Shown: piece by piece, positions 22,417 through 34,239 of the stretch
Numbering within the stretch: position 1 is the first letter of the stretch
How the letters are laid out: every line of letters starts with the position of its first letter
DNA from: Rosellinia necatrix
Taxonomy: Eukaryota > Ascomycota > Sordariomycetes > Xylariales > Xylariaceae
Assembly (NCBI GenBank): GCA_021209875.1
Contig: JAGYVD010000003.1
Span: 3,472,001 to 3,536,000 of the forward strand
Direction of reading: 5' to 3'
Length of the DNA stretch: 64,000 bases
The notes under the pieces: generated by a model
What the model saw: the letters and a program-made list of their open reading frames with translations, nothing else
Told to the model about the DNA's origin: nothing
The model's database searches: none
Made by a program: the position numbers and the translations under genes

Positions 22417-25400
22417 ATGATATCTTCGAGCCCAATCTCAAGTCGCATTTCGAATCACGATCCGATGCATACGCCGGCCCGGCGACAGAGACGGAGGCGG
22501 AGACAGGACAAGCCTCCAATCACGGCGCGACTGGTCCTAGACGACCATGTGAAGGGGGACGTTGGCATCGTCTCCGATGACCTCTTTGCCGACCTATTTC
22601 CGCACCTCCAACTACACGGTACGCGAGCCAGAGCCTGTATTCACGTTCGGTCCCCTCGGCCATGATCCCCTTTCCTTGCGCGTGTTGGTTGTCGAGCGCA
22701 AGTCTGATCGTGTTGCAGAATCCGACGAGACCGACCAACCCTCGTATAATACGTCCCAACAAGTTCACCACGTTGCCATCGCGCCGTGGGCCCCTGACGC
22801 AACCCCCCAGCGCACAAGCTGGACCGTTGTCCCCGTTACCAAGTCGACTGCTCTAGCCCATTCGACCGTTCAATTCTCCCCTTCTTCCTTGGCTCTCCAG
22901 AACTTTGCCACTACGCTACAGCAGATTGCGCCCTCTAAGCTGTCAAGCCACAGCAGGAGTGGCATTGAGATACATATCTTCGACGTAGCCGCCCTGGCAC
23001 TGGATACCGTTTTTGTCAACCTAGAGAGCGACCTAGTCAGAAGATTGGAGAATGGCGAGGGCACCTTCTACAGAGACCATCCCATTAACAAAGGGAAAGG
23101 CTATGCTTCGCCCGACACTGCTACCGAGCGGCTCGCTTCCGCTCTACGTATCGCTTTAAGTACTCTCAAAGTTGTTCATAATGGCGATTTGTTCCCCCTG
23201 CCCCTGCAACCACATCCTGTAACACACGTTCCTCCCACCCCGGGGAAGGTGATGCTATGTGAACCAGTGGCCCAGGGTATTCTGGCCCCAACTACGAAGA
23301 TCATCTTGACACGCGGCCATTCCCAGTCCAAACAGGATCGCACCGCGATAGCCTCCGCCCATGCCCTCAACGGAGTTAACCACGATGATGAGGACACGGC
23401 TACAGACCAATTCTTCTCCGCAGCCGAAGAACGTTACAAAACCGATGTTACAAATGAGAACTCGGATTTTGTCACGGAAACAGAGACCGAAGCGTCGGAA
23501 ATCGAGAATGAAGACGATCTCTCCGATGATTCTATGGACGAAATGATCTCCTTGTCCATACCCACCTTGCCAACGACTAATGTCGATGGGATGTCCACGT
23601 TGCAGCCAGGAACCCCCATGACTATTGGAACACTTGGGCGTGGCAGAAGGACGAACGGCATACAAACCCCAGGCTCTGTATTCTCCAGCTACACTGCTAC
23701 GACCGCGCGTCCTGATCGTCCGAAAGGCCGTCTCTTTAAAGCTAACGGCTTAGTCAATCCAATCCCAGCCGACCTGCTCCATCCGAAACCAACAGCTGAA
23801 GACGACGACGAGGCGTTCATTTTCGTCGACATCAACTCTCTCACCCGTATCGGTTGTTTCTCAGGAGACTGGGTACGAGTCGAAGCAGCCGAAGAGCCGC
23901 CAGCAAATGGAGGAGGCTTGTTTGGATTAGGGAGCTTCGGAGACCCGGAGAAAGAGCCAGATTGGAGACCTGCTAGAATATTTGGGCTCCCCGATAGATA
24001 TTCACGCCGGCCCATGACGAGGATCCCGAGCTCGAAGCATGAACGTGGAGGTCGACGCTTGTCTTTTTTCGAATCCCAAATACAGAAACCAACCGGCCCA
24101 GGCGTCCACATGTCTCCCCTATTCCTAGCGAATTTGGATAACACACCTTATGTTCGCCTTTCCCCCTTGAAGAGACATGCCTTCCCCTTGAAGCCTGGTC
24201 AACCCAAGATAACCGGTGCATCACGGCCCCCTCCCGCCCGTGGTGTGACAATACAGCAAATCCGAACCCCAATTTCTTCCGAAAAAGCCCTACAAACGGC
24301 TATACTCGGTGGTTTGAAGAGCTATTTTGCGCGAAGCTTGCGCATTGTGAGGAACGGCGATCTGATTGCGGTGCCTATTGATACACAGCTGGGGAGAACG
24401 CTCCAGGAAACTATAGGTATAAATGATGGGCTTGCCGTCGACGATCTATTAGGTATCGCAGGGTCGAATAAACACTTCTCCCGCGCCGCGTCCAAGGCCG
24501 ATGCTGTCGCCTGGTTTCGGGTTAGCCATACGGTGAGACAAAAGTCAGAAATTCCTGACGATGAGGACGACGCGGATATATGGGGGGCTGTTGCTTGTGT
24601 AAACCCTGCTGCCACACAGATTGCGCAATCAGGTAGCACGATGTGCTCGCTTCCAGGGTCAAAAGATAGTAGTTGGCCATTCTATCTTGGTGTCGAAGAG
24701 CTCCCTCAATCCACGTCTACGTCACAAGTCATGTCACTCCAACAAGCTCCTCAAAAATTCATATCACCTCTAAGAAGAAGGCTCAGAGAACTCATGGCAG
24801 CGGCGACGAGCAAGCGGGCCATTCACCTGAATATGCCTCCGGTAGCGGTCCTGCTCGTATCAACACAGCGCAATATCGGAAAAGCAACTGTGGCAATGAA
24901 TGCCAGTTCCGATATTGGCCTTCATACGTTCACTATCGATGCATACGATATAGTCGGTGAAGGGGGAAGGGGAGGCAGCGATGTTAAAACAGAGGGTTTT
25001 TTGAAGGCACGAGCTGATCGGGCTATGAGCTGTGGGCCTGGAAATTGTACCTTACTGATTCGGCACGTCGAGGCCCTAACAGCAGATCGCATGGTGACGG
25101 CAGTAAAGGAAATCCTCGCCGACGCAAGAGTCTTGGTCGCTACCACAACTGAGGTCGATAAAGTACCAGATGGAGTCCGAGGCCTTTTCACGCATGAAAT
25201 TGAAATGAGCGCTCCCGATGAAGGCGAACGGGAGGGTATATTGCGTTCCATCGTAGATAGCCGAGCGGTATCTTTGGCGCCTGGTGTTGAGCTTAGTGGT
25301 GTTGCGATCAAGACAGCAGCTCTTGTCGCAGGCGACTTAGTCGACGTAGTAGAGAGAGCAATGGTGGCCCGAGATTCGCGCCTCGAGACCTTGTCGAAGA

Positions 25401-26799
25401 AAGCGTCCAGCGAAAACACAAGTATCACTATCCGTGACATCCAGGTGGCCGGAGGGTCATCGGCGAGATGCCTAACTAAATCTGACTTCGAACTCGCTGT
25501 TGATGCGGCTCGTAAAAATTTCGCCGACGCCATCGGTGCCCCCAAGATCCCAAACGTGACCTGGGATGACGTCGGTGGTCTTAATAACGTCAAGGAAGCA
25601 GTGATGGAGACCATTCAACTGCCCTTAGAACGGCCGGAGCTGTTTGCTAAGGGCATGAAAAAACGGTCTGGTATCCTGTTCTATGGCCCACCTGGGACAG
25701 GTAAAACCTTGCTTGCAAAGGCTATCGCGACAGAATACAGCTTAAATTTTTTCAGTGTCAAGGGTCCCGAGCTGCTCAACATGTATATCGGTGAGTCAGA
25801 AGCCAACGTTCGCAGGGTTTTTCAACGCGCGCGAGACGCGCGCCCTTGTGTCGTATTCTTTGACGAGCTAGACTCTGTGGCACCCAAAAGAGGAAATCAA
25901 GGCGACAGTGGCGGCGTTATGGATCGTATCGTGTCGCAGCTCTTGGCTGAGCTTGACGGTATGTCCGGCGGCGACGATGGAGGAGGCGGCGTGTTTGTCA
26001 TTGGTGCCACCAATCGACCGGATTTACTCGATCAAGCGCTCCTGCGTCCTGGCAGATTCGATAAGATGCTTTATCTCGGAGTCTCCGACACGCATGAAAA
26101 GCAGCTTACGATCATGGAAGCCCTGACGAGAAAGTAGGTTACGAATCATGGCCCCTCGCTCTCTTCAAGACAAGCTGTACACTGACGCCGTCTCGCAGAT
26201 TTACCATTCACCCCTCTGTTTCGCTGGCTGCTGTTTCTCAACAACTTCCCTTCACTTACACGGGTGCCGATTTTTATGCGCTGTGCAGCGATGCGATGCT
26301 CAAGGCCGTGACGAGGCAGGCAGCCGCTGTGGACGCTAAGATACGGGTACTCAACTCAAGTCGTCCAGAGACAGCGCACCCAGTCTCGACGGCTAACTTT
26401 TTCGACCACTATGCCACTCCCGAGGACATTGCAGTCATGGTTACGGAAAAGGACTTCCTGGACGCAAACCGGGAGCTCATTCCCAGCGTCAGCGCTGGGG
26501 AACTCGCCCACTACGAGCGCGTGCGTGCCACATTCGAGGGCGGGAGAGACAAGCAAGAACATCAGAAGCCGGACGATCCCGACAGGCCATCTTCCAAGGC
26601 TGGGAAGGGTAAAGGGAAAGCGGTGGTGAAGGGCAAGGGGAAGGCGATCGCCACGGGGAACGATGGCGATGGTGAGGAAGACGCAGACACAGGCCAATAC
26701 GTGAACCACGACAGCGCCAATGGGCGAGCGAAAGGGAAAGGGAAAGCTATTGCCCAATTTCAGGACATGACCGCCAGTGATGACGATGACCTGTACTAA
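22417..26799 (+). CDS. pex6: Peroxisomal biogenesis factor 6 (AAA ATPase)
   Basis: A type II AAA ATPase that pairs with Pex1 at the peroxisomal membrane and extracts the ubiquitinated PTS1 receptor Pex5. Proposed exons are 22417-22618, 22719-26133 and 26199-26799 (1405 residues). The first intron is needed to shift frame; after it the reading gives [10 protein letters not shown] and then VAIAPWAPD, as in fungal Pex6. The N-terminus has [13 protein letters not shown] followed by the conserved [20 protein letters not shown]1 is degenerate, with no canonical Walker A (around STQRNIGKA, 782-790). D2 is complete: Walker A GPPGTGKT 1057-1064, Walker B VVFFDELD 1112-1119, and the second region of homology [19 protein letters not shown] at about 1164-1182. 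The last exon carries [14 protein letters not shown] and the conserved EDF-like helix ([25 protein letters not shown]). A low-complexity Lys/Gly-rich tail follows. Identity is firm. The start could also be the Met at 22465. Confidence 0.95.
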
Positions 26800-27591
26800 A
26801 CATATGAATGTGGCAATCGATATAAATGGGGCGGTGTCAAATAAAGAAGATTTGGCAAGAAATAGGTAATGCGAGGAACATTCATGATGTCACGGAGTAG
26901 TTTGCACATATACCAACATAACTAAAAAGGCAAAACGGTTCCGTTTTGCCTTCACACATGACAACTGCGACGCCTCAACCCAAGGTGGTGAGATGACCCT
27001 CTTCCTCTTTCCTAAGCAGCGATTCAAGGGGTATGGAATATGGATCCAAGAACAGAAGATAAGGTGGAAGGCACCACCAAACCACGACGTAGATCACGCG
27101 AATATGACCCCCAGGAGGACAGATTGATACGAAACGGCGGAGCTATAGGGGCGAGAAACCAACGATAATGGTGCGAGGCAAATATACCCAACCGTAGTAG
27201 TATTAATCGACCCCAAAACATTGTAGCTATAAAGCCAATATTCCAAGGTTAGTTGCTTGAGAAGGTGGTTAGTCTCGACAGTAGATGCCTTGCCCAGGTT
27301 CTGCGCATTCTGATTTCCTGTCTACTTCACCGGCCATTAGATTGCTCCACGAAAGTGCTACATCTTCGGGCTGTATGTCCCCGTACACTAAGTATGGTAC
27401 CTTGTTCGATAGTCTGCGCTGGTACCCCAGCTTATGATATGAAACCAACCATACGCCAGACAAAAATACGGTCGCCGGTCAAATATGAGAGTCTCTACCA
27501 CATCCCAATGTTGGAAGTAACCTGCTCCCATTTTGGGGGGCTTTCACGGGGCCGAACCCGAACAACGCAAGTAAATATATTATCCTCACTA
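26800..27591. other. Convergent intergenic region with perfect hairpin
   Basis: 3' flanks of pex6 and the SH3BGR-like gene. It contains the inverted repeat at 26927-26952 about 130 bases after the pex6 stop. No gene is supported. Confidence 0.6.
26927..26952. repeat. Perfect 12-bp inverted repeat, 2-nt spacer
   Basis: The arm 26927-26938 is the exact reverse complement of 26941-26952, with spacer TT. It lies in the 3' region shared by two convergent genes and would form a tight hairpin in either transcript. Confidence 0.9.
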
Positions 27592-28990
27592 TTAATTCTT
27601 CGCTTTCGGTTTCGTCGCCTCATCTTCGCTACCGTCCTCCTCTTCACTGCTCTCCTCTTCGCTATCCTCTTCTTCCTTGCCATCATTGCCCTTGTCGCTA
27701 TCATCTTCATCCTCTTCCTCTTCATCTTCATCTTCATCTTCATCTTCATCTTCATCTTCATCTTCATCTTCATCTTCATCTTCATCTTCATCTTCATCTT
27801 CATCTTCCTCGTCGTCCTCGTCGTCTTCATCACTCTCCTCACTATCCTCTTCCTCCGCCTCGGGGATTGCACTTGCCTTTTCCACAGCGGCGACCTGCGC
27901 CGCGGGAGCGCTTACAACAGGGGCGCCGCGGTGTTCCGTAACCTTGGCGTCCGTACCATCCACCTTCCGCGCCCCCGCCGTCGAGCTTTGTGGGACAGAG
28001 TTAGTCGCTCCGTCGCTCCCGAGCGCCAGGTTTCCCATGCTCTTGGTAGCCGAGGCTATTTCTGATGTGCTTTTCTTGGACGCCGTCGCTACAGGCGCAA
28101 GGCCTGCGGTGGCGGGCTTCTCGTTCTCTTTGCTGTCCTTGCCCTGTGCCTTCCCCTGTACCCGGTTCAGCTGAGCTGTCTTTGCCTTCTTAGCGGCCTC
28201 TTCTGCGATATTGCGATGGGGGGTGGCAGCGCTCGCGGCAGGGTTGACGTTCTTCTTGGTCGTGCTCGTGGGCGCGGGAGACGAAAGTGGGATCTTAGTC
28301 TTGTCTTTGCTGGTGGGCAATGGTGGCGCAGGAGGTGGTGGCGCGCCTGCCGTCGTTTTAGCAGCAGCAGGCGTTGCCGCGGTAGAAGAGGCGGGGGAGG
28401 CCGAGGGGGCTATTCCGGACCGTGGGAATGGCTGATTCAGAGGTCTCATGGCTACCGGGGGAGGCGCAGCGTTCTTAGACGGTATGGTGTTGTCATCGTA
28501 GTAGATGGTGACATGCTGCTTCAACTCGCCGTACTCGTTCCATTCCTCGATCTCGACCAGATCCTGTAGTGGTGAGGCAGGAGGTTCCCTGTCAGCCTAA
28601 TTACGACTAGGTAGGTACTCGGCTACACTGCTGTGCCTCATATCGTACGCCTGGCACTATGCTCTGCCCCGGTTTCGGGTTGTGGGAAGAGGGGGGAAAG
28701 GAGAAGGGGAAGGGGAATAACCAACTTACACCCAGCACCAAGCCCATCTGGATGAGAGCAGGCAGCTTGCGCACGCGGCCGTTTTCATCCTTGCCAGCCC
28801 GTCTACCCCATAGCATGCGGGCCTTCTCGTCAGTAGCGATGTCGAGGGCCTTGAAGGGCACACGGTTGGCACGTAGGATAGTCTCAAGACGCGACGTAGC
28901 CGTGACAATATGCGAGGACCCTGCAGTCAGGGATGTATAGATGTACAAGGCGGGATCGGTCGAATAGGAAGTCCCCGTACTCTCGGCCAT
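27592..28990 (-). CDS. SH3BGR-like / glutaredoxin-fold protein with acidic repeat tail
   Basis: Exons on the minus strand are 28730-28990 and 27592-28563, separated by a 166-nt intron, giving 410 residues. Residues about 10-110 match the SH3-binding glutamic-acid-rich protein family. This is a thioredoxin/glutaredoxin-like fold without the redox CxxC (here LYIYTSLTAGSS, ILRANRVPFKALDIATDE, RKLPALIQMG, DLVEIEEWNEYGELKQHV). The middle is Pro/Ala/Ser/Lys-rich and disordered. Residues about 322-400 are acidic, including a nearly pure Glu-Asp run at about 335-367. That run is encoded by a hexanucleotide tandem repeat whose unit keeps frame. The cellular role of fungal members is not established; the acidic tail suggests protein or chromatin binding, but that is inference. 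Divergent microsatellite DNA lies upstream. Confidence 0.82.
27720..27806. repeat. Hexanucleotide coding repeat (CTTCAT on + strand; Glu-Asp on - strand)
   Basis: About 14 units in tandem. The 6-base period preserves the reading frame of the acidic tail, so copy-number change would only lengthen or shorten the Glu-Asp run. Confidence 0.95.
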
Positions 28991-29029
28991 GGTCAGGGTA
29001 GGTAGGGTACTATTGTATGATCGCGCGCT

Positions 29030-29118
29030 GTATGTGTGTATGTGTGTGTGTGTGTATGCGTGTCTGTGTATGTGTGTGTGTGCATGTATGTGTGCATGTG
29101 TGTATGTATGTGATGTGT
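29030..29118. repeat. TG/TGTA microsatellite upstream of SH3BGR-like gene
   Basis: Long run of TG, TGTA and TGCA units, 40-130 bases upstream of the start codon of the minus-strand gene. Read directly. Confidence 0.9.
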
Positions 29119-32100
29119 GTCGTAGGCAGAGAGTTAGGTAGGTAGGTAGGATGTATCAGTGGTGTACCTCTTTATTTTCGGATTTGGGTTTTTTTGGTTT
29201 TAGCTCGTTGTGGCTCTTTCCCGTTACAGAGGGTGGTTGGTAGGCACCAGCGGAAGAGGTAAGTGGTGAGTGAGTAGGTAGGTAGGCAGGTGCTAGGTTA
29301 GGTAGGTAGGTCCTCACTTCATCTTCGGAAGCCTTAAACGGTCAGAGCCACCTGCCCCAGAAAGTTCTCTGCCTCCTGTAGGTAAGAGGTAGGTATCAAG
29401 CAACATTGTTCCACCTCCTCCTCAGTGATTTATGCTTGCCGTTTCAGGTATCCATTTAGGTCCCACCAGTTGGGAAATAACGGGGGGCATTAGTAGGTAA
29501 TAGATTAGGTAGCAGCCATATGCGATATGGGTGCATTCCTAGGTAGGTTGTGTAAGGTAACTAGGTGGCCTCGACCATCGACGTTCGACTTTCGACTTTC
29601 GACTTTTGAACTCCTATTCCATCGCTGGGGTAGGTCGAGTAAACGAACTAGGGCAGGAACACGTTCCATGGTTCGGATTAAACAATAGATTGCCACCGCG
29701 AGAATTACTCTACCTACAGCATTCCTACCTCTTGAATAGCTTGAATATTTGCCGAGCTACGTAATCATTAGAGGCGGGTAGGTGTTAGGTTAGCAGGGTA
29801 GCAGGTTACTTTATTCTAACATGTACAACTTCACATCCTGCAAGACCAAGCCAAAAATGCTATCTAGCCGGAGATAACGCTCCCCTCTTTTCCTAGTTTC
29901 GAGACCGCGTTGAGGGGCATCCATCCTTCTGTTGCCCAACGCGGGGTTCAATGCAGATGGGTTTGTAGCCCAATATGGACTAGCCTAACCCGACACCTCC
30001 TGAATTGAAACCCCTTCACATGTGATAACCCACCCACATGCGAGGTAGATCACATTTTCTTTCACGTCAGACAATCACCAATTGCCAATTGGAACCATAC
30101 GCACTACATATCATATAATATCTCACGCGTGTCATCCAAGGTCAAGGACCGAATTCCACGCAATTCCACACATTGTAGGCACTGGGCAACATGAGAAGAT
30201 CGCTCAGTCATCCACCGTCAACCGTGACGAGACGGATGCCCTTGCTTAGTTTCCATCATAGGCTAACTCATAACAAGAGATGTCCAGCTTAGCCGAAAGA
30301 AAGACCGCACAGGCGCCAAAAACATCGACCACCAATCTATAGTTCAGAGAAAGCGCCTACACCATACACACCTCACCAATACGTCAGAAGTACATCAGGT
30401 AGGGCAGGACGACAAAAAGCAGATGGGCGCCACAAAGACACGATCCTCGTCGCAGGCCGCGTTAGATGGAAATATATCATACATATACGGGAGTCATTTG
30501 CAAGAGCAAAAGTGCTAGCGGCGAGGGAAATGCATGTATCCCTGCAGGGCCATCCCGGGTTTCCGCTGCCGGTGACCCAAAACGTCATTGTCTTCCTTGT
30601 GGTGGATGGCAGGGCTAGGTAGCCGTCGGAGACATTGAGCGATCTTCTACATACCTCTCTCATGCCATGGCATATATGTCGAGTCCATGTAAAGTCTATA
30701 TGTAGACTGAATGAAGAACCAATACCACAAGCTGTCTTTATGGGCCACCTTGCGGTTTGTCCAGGTTAAATTCCAATCTCGAATAATTTTCTGCGAAAGC
30801 ATTAGACTGTGCGTGTCTGGGACTCTGCGGTTTATTCCATTGCACATATACGACTCCGATACGACTATGAGCTGGAGGGGGGCGGGCGCGTTTCATAAGG
30901 TAGGTTCGGGGAAGCGAGTTGATCTCGGCCGGGATAGCTGTCTTTGGTTGGGTAACATAGAGATCACCGGCCGACAGCACTGATAAGGGGCCATGGCTAC
31001 TTGTTATATTCACACGAATTTGATACGTCAAGTCGCGTAAAGGAGGCAACGTTATTTAATGCTTATGATGAATTGTAGATGATTCTTCTTAGTCACGTCT
31101 ATGCTTCCGGCCGACCCCCTTTAGGTTATTGACACGTCCCAAAAGATACGGCTGGTACTTTTAGGTCCCATGGTTTCGGTTTCCCTCTTATCGACATGCT
31201 ATGGACCATCTTCGGTCGTTGTTCGGGGCAGGGGCCGACCTTTGCTCGTCTTGGTAGAGAAGTAGACGATTATCATTGAGTGAGGCCTAATAATTAGAGG
31301 CGGATAAAACAAATCATGCCGGAGGAGAGGTGAGTGAGTTCAACCTGGGGTGAGAAAACTCGACTTTCGGTAGTTAGAACAATGCTCAGTATCGCTAGTT
31401 TTTAATTCAAATGGGGTAGCGGCTAAATCGGAATATCACAACGAGTACCATGGCTTTTTGCCACTAACTGACGTGTTGATCTGTAAGCTGTTCGTAAGTT
31501 CTAGCCAGATGTCTGACATCCTCTGGGCCTTATTGCTACTAATCTGATTTGCCTGTGGTTGATACAGAGCGCCGATGCCGCCCTCGTTGGTGCCTATCTT
31601 GGGTGGGAAATATCATGTCGGCGATCAGGGATAAGCGAGGGAATAAGGTTCCCTACGAGGCACTAACAGTAGGGGCCGGTTGATTTCGCAATCCAATGGG
31701 CCATGGCATAGAATACCTCTCTGTGGTAACTATTTAGTGGTATGTATTAGAAAAAAGAAAGAAAGAAAAAGTAGAATCGAGTCATCGTATAGAGGAGGTA
31801 TGGTCAACTATTTTCGTAGAGCCTCATCCCTCAGATTAGAGTAGACGTTATTCGTTAATTTCGTATCTACTGATAAGATGAGCGTACAGCATGCAGCATC
31901 TCGGCTCGTGCCCCCTGTAATTCCATCTGATCCTCATCATAGCCAGCTAAGTTGTCGCATGTGTTTATTCATGTGCGTTTGTGATGAAGCCTCCTCTCGC
32001 TCGCGGAATGTGTATCAATGAAATTGTCCATGCAGCCAGGCTTACTACCAATATGCTCACAAGATAGACGGGGAGTACCAAGCTGCCCTTCTGGGAGCGA

Positions 32101-33579
32101 TGTTGATGGGATAAAAGTTTTTGCTGCCAGAGCCTCCATGGTCCATCCCGGATCGTCGTGACCCCTGTTGCAAGGTAAGACCACGAAGGGTATTGCCAGG
32201 TCAATGTGCTAACGTGAAAGACAAACCCTTGCCTACCTAACGAAGGATGGGTCGCGCGTGATCCCGAAGGGCCAGCCGGGGTGGGTCGGGATTCACAGTC
32301 ACTCAGAATCCGCCATTCTACACTACGGCATGGTAATTAGTTGATGGATTTGCCAGTTGCAATGGTGACACATGACAAACAGAATGGAGCTCTGATGGGG
32401 CCCTGCCGTAGATAGACAACACGCTTAGTTTAGAGGCCCCGTGTGCGAAACGCTGTTGATTGTAAATAAACCATCCCGTCGTGGGTGTGCGGACTGCATT
32501 TCTGCTTATCAATGGCCATAGATTTGTTTACGGTTATCGGATGGAAAACCGGGCCAGAATGATATAGGCTGCTCATCTGTCTACGCAATGGAATGGGCCG
32601 GGCGGGCATCTAATCTGGTGATCCGGCACATGCCCGGGTTAAAAGCAGAAATAAAGCACAGGTCAGTTCTGTACCCCGGCCGTAAACGCGTTTGTCCCTT
32701 CTCTCGTCGGGACATCAGATGGAAGGAGCATCGGTTCGTAGTTGATTTTCGAGGCGTAAATATGCCCTGACAAAGTTCCCTAGGCTAGCACGAGGGCCGG
32801 GGATTCCCACCAGTATGAATTATTATTCTTACCTTGCCACCATGGCGCCGTACCCCACCCCGTTCACATCCCAGAGACCGCCCCTTCCCCTCCACATCAG
32901 TATCTAATTGCTGAAATATAGGTGTACACATGGGCTGGTTATACAGGGCTCGGCAGCTCAACGGTGGCTCAACAGTGGCTCAACGGTGGCAACAGCCCTA
33001 CTTAGGAATTTCGTCCCGTTCCAGACTGCTTGACCCAATCTTGTCTAGGCAAGCTATAGGCCTGTGGCATTTCAAAATCTAGCGAATGCCCTGCTGTATA
33101 TCACTAAATTAAAGCTCAACGTGTGCATATGGCGCTTACGGGCCACCTCCGAAAGGTCATCAGGGTCTTCTTTCCAGTCCGCCTATGGGCATCAAATGTG
33201 ATGTATTTATTATATCAAGGCACGGCAGAGGGCGTTAGGTGACTGCGAAGCCTGGGCCAGCGTCCTTCGCTATTTGACAGGTCAGACAAAGCATACTCTC
33301 TCGACTGTAGCGTGGCGGCAATACGTAGGTTGGGGTATTATAAAATTATAGAATCACGAGGTGTCAGATTCCGAGCCGGAGATTCTGCTCCTATGGGCCA
33401 TGGACCAGCTAGCCGGCGCCCGGTATGCAACCGAGTAGTGTAAATCGAATCCCGGCGCGACGATTTAGCCTCGTCACATAAAGTGGTCTGATCTCACGCC
33501 CACAAGCTCAAGTTGCTAGGTAAGCCATGGACTGTTTTGGATTTCAAGTGGGAATGGGTGACAGTCTAGTGAGAATGGC

Positions 33580-33641
33580 ATACAATATACAATATACAAT
33601 AGTTATATAATAACTAGTTAATACAATATACAATATACAAT
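33580..33641. repeat. 21-nt direct repeats flanking a short AT palindrome
   Basis: Positions 33580-33600 and 33621-33641 are identical copies built of TACAATA units. The 20-base spacer contains the palindrome GTTATATAATAAC. Confidence 0.9.
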
Positions 33642-34214
33642 ACGTAACGCTACTCGGTTAGTTGGCACGCTACACATACCGATCCCGATGCAGTATACCC
33701 AATCCATGCCTTGGAGGATATCACCCACGTCGCCCCTACCGTGAATGCTAATACATACACACCAACCAGAGCGAGCCAGCCGAACTTTTATCGGCTCGTG
33801 GTGTGTCTCATTCCTTACCTGGTCCCCGATGATCAGCTGTCCCCAAACGTCCCATCACACTGCGCCGATGCAAGTGGTGTGTGCCCGCTATCGAGAAGGA
33901 CACTGCACAATAATATGCACGTCCGGCAAATCGTCGTCGCAAGACTCGGCAATCTAATCCTACACTTGCAGCTGCCCCCGCTAGCCAGCCGAGATCTGAG
34001 AAGCCTCCCGGGACCGTAGGGAGAGAGGATCACGGGTTCTGATGCATTGAGAAAGAGTCTTGCTCATGCGGCATCGTGGGGTTTGGTTCCACTCCCACCC
34101 ATCTCACGATTCCCCTTATGAATAGTTGAGCGGATTTGGATGCCATGAGGCCACCGGTCCTGGCAACAGCCGGACAGAAGTCCCATCAGAAACGGAAGGC
34201 CCCGGCATTCCCTG

Positions 34215-34239
34215 GGCGGGGATGGGGATGGGGATGGGG
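34215..34239 (+). repeat. G-quadruplex-type tract (GGGGAT repeats)
   Basis: GGGC followed by four GGGG runs with AT loops. It fits a parallel quadruplex pattern with very short loops. It lies in non-coding DNA. Confidence 0.85.

Noticed and set aside
27253..28065. 270-codon + strand frame with Phe-Ile repeats
   Set aside because: Antisense reading of the hexamer repeat and acidic tail of the SH3BGR-like gene.
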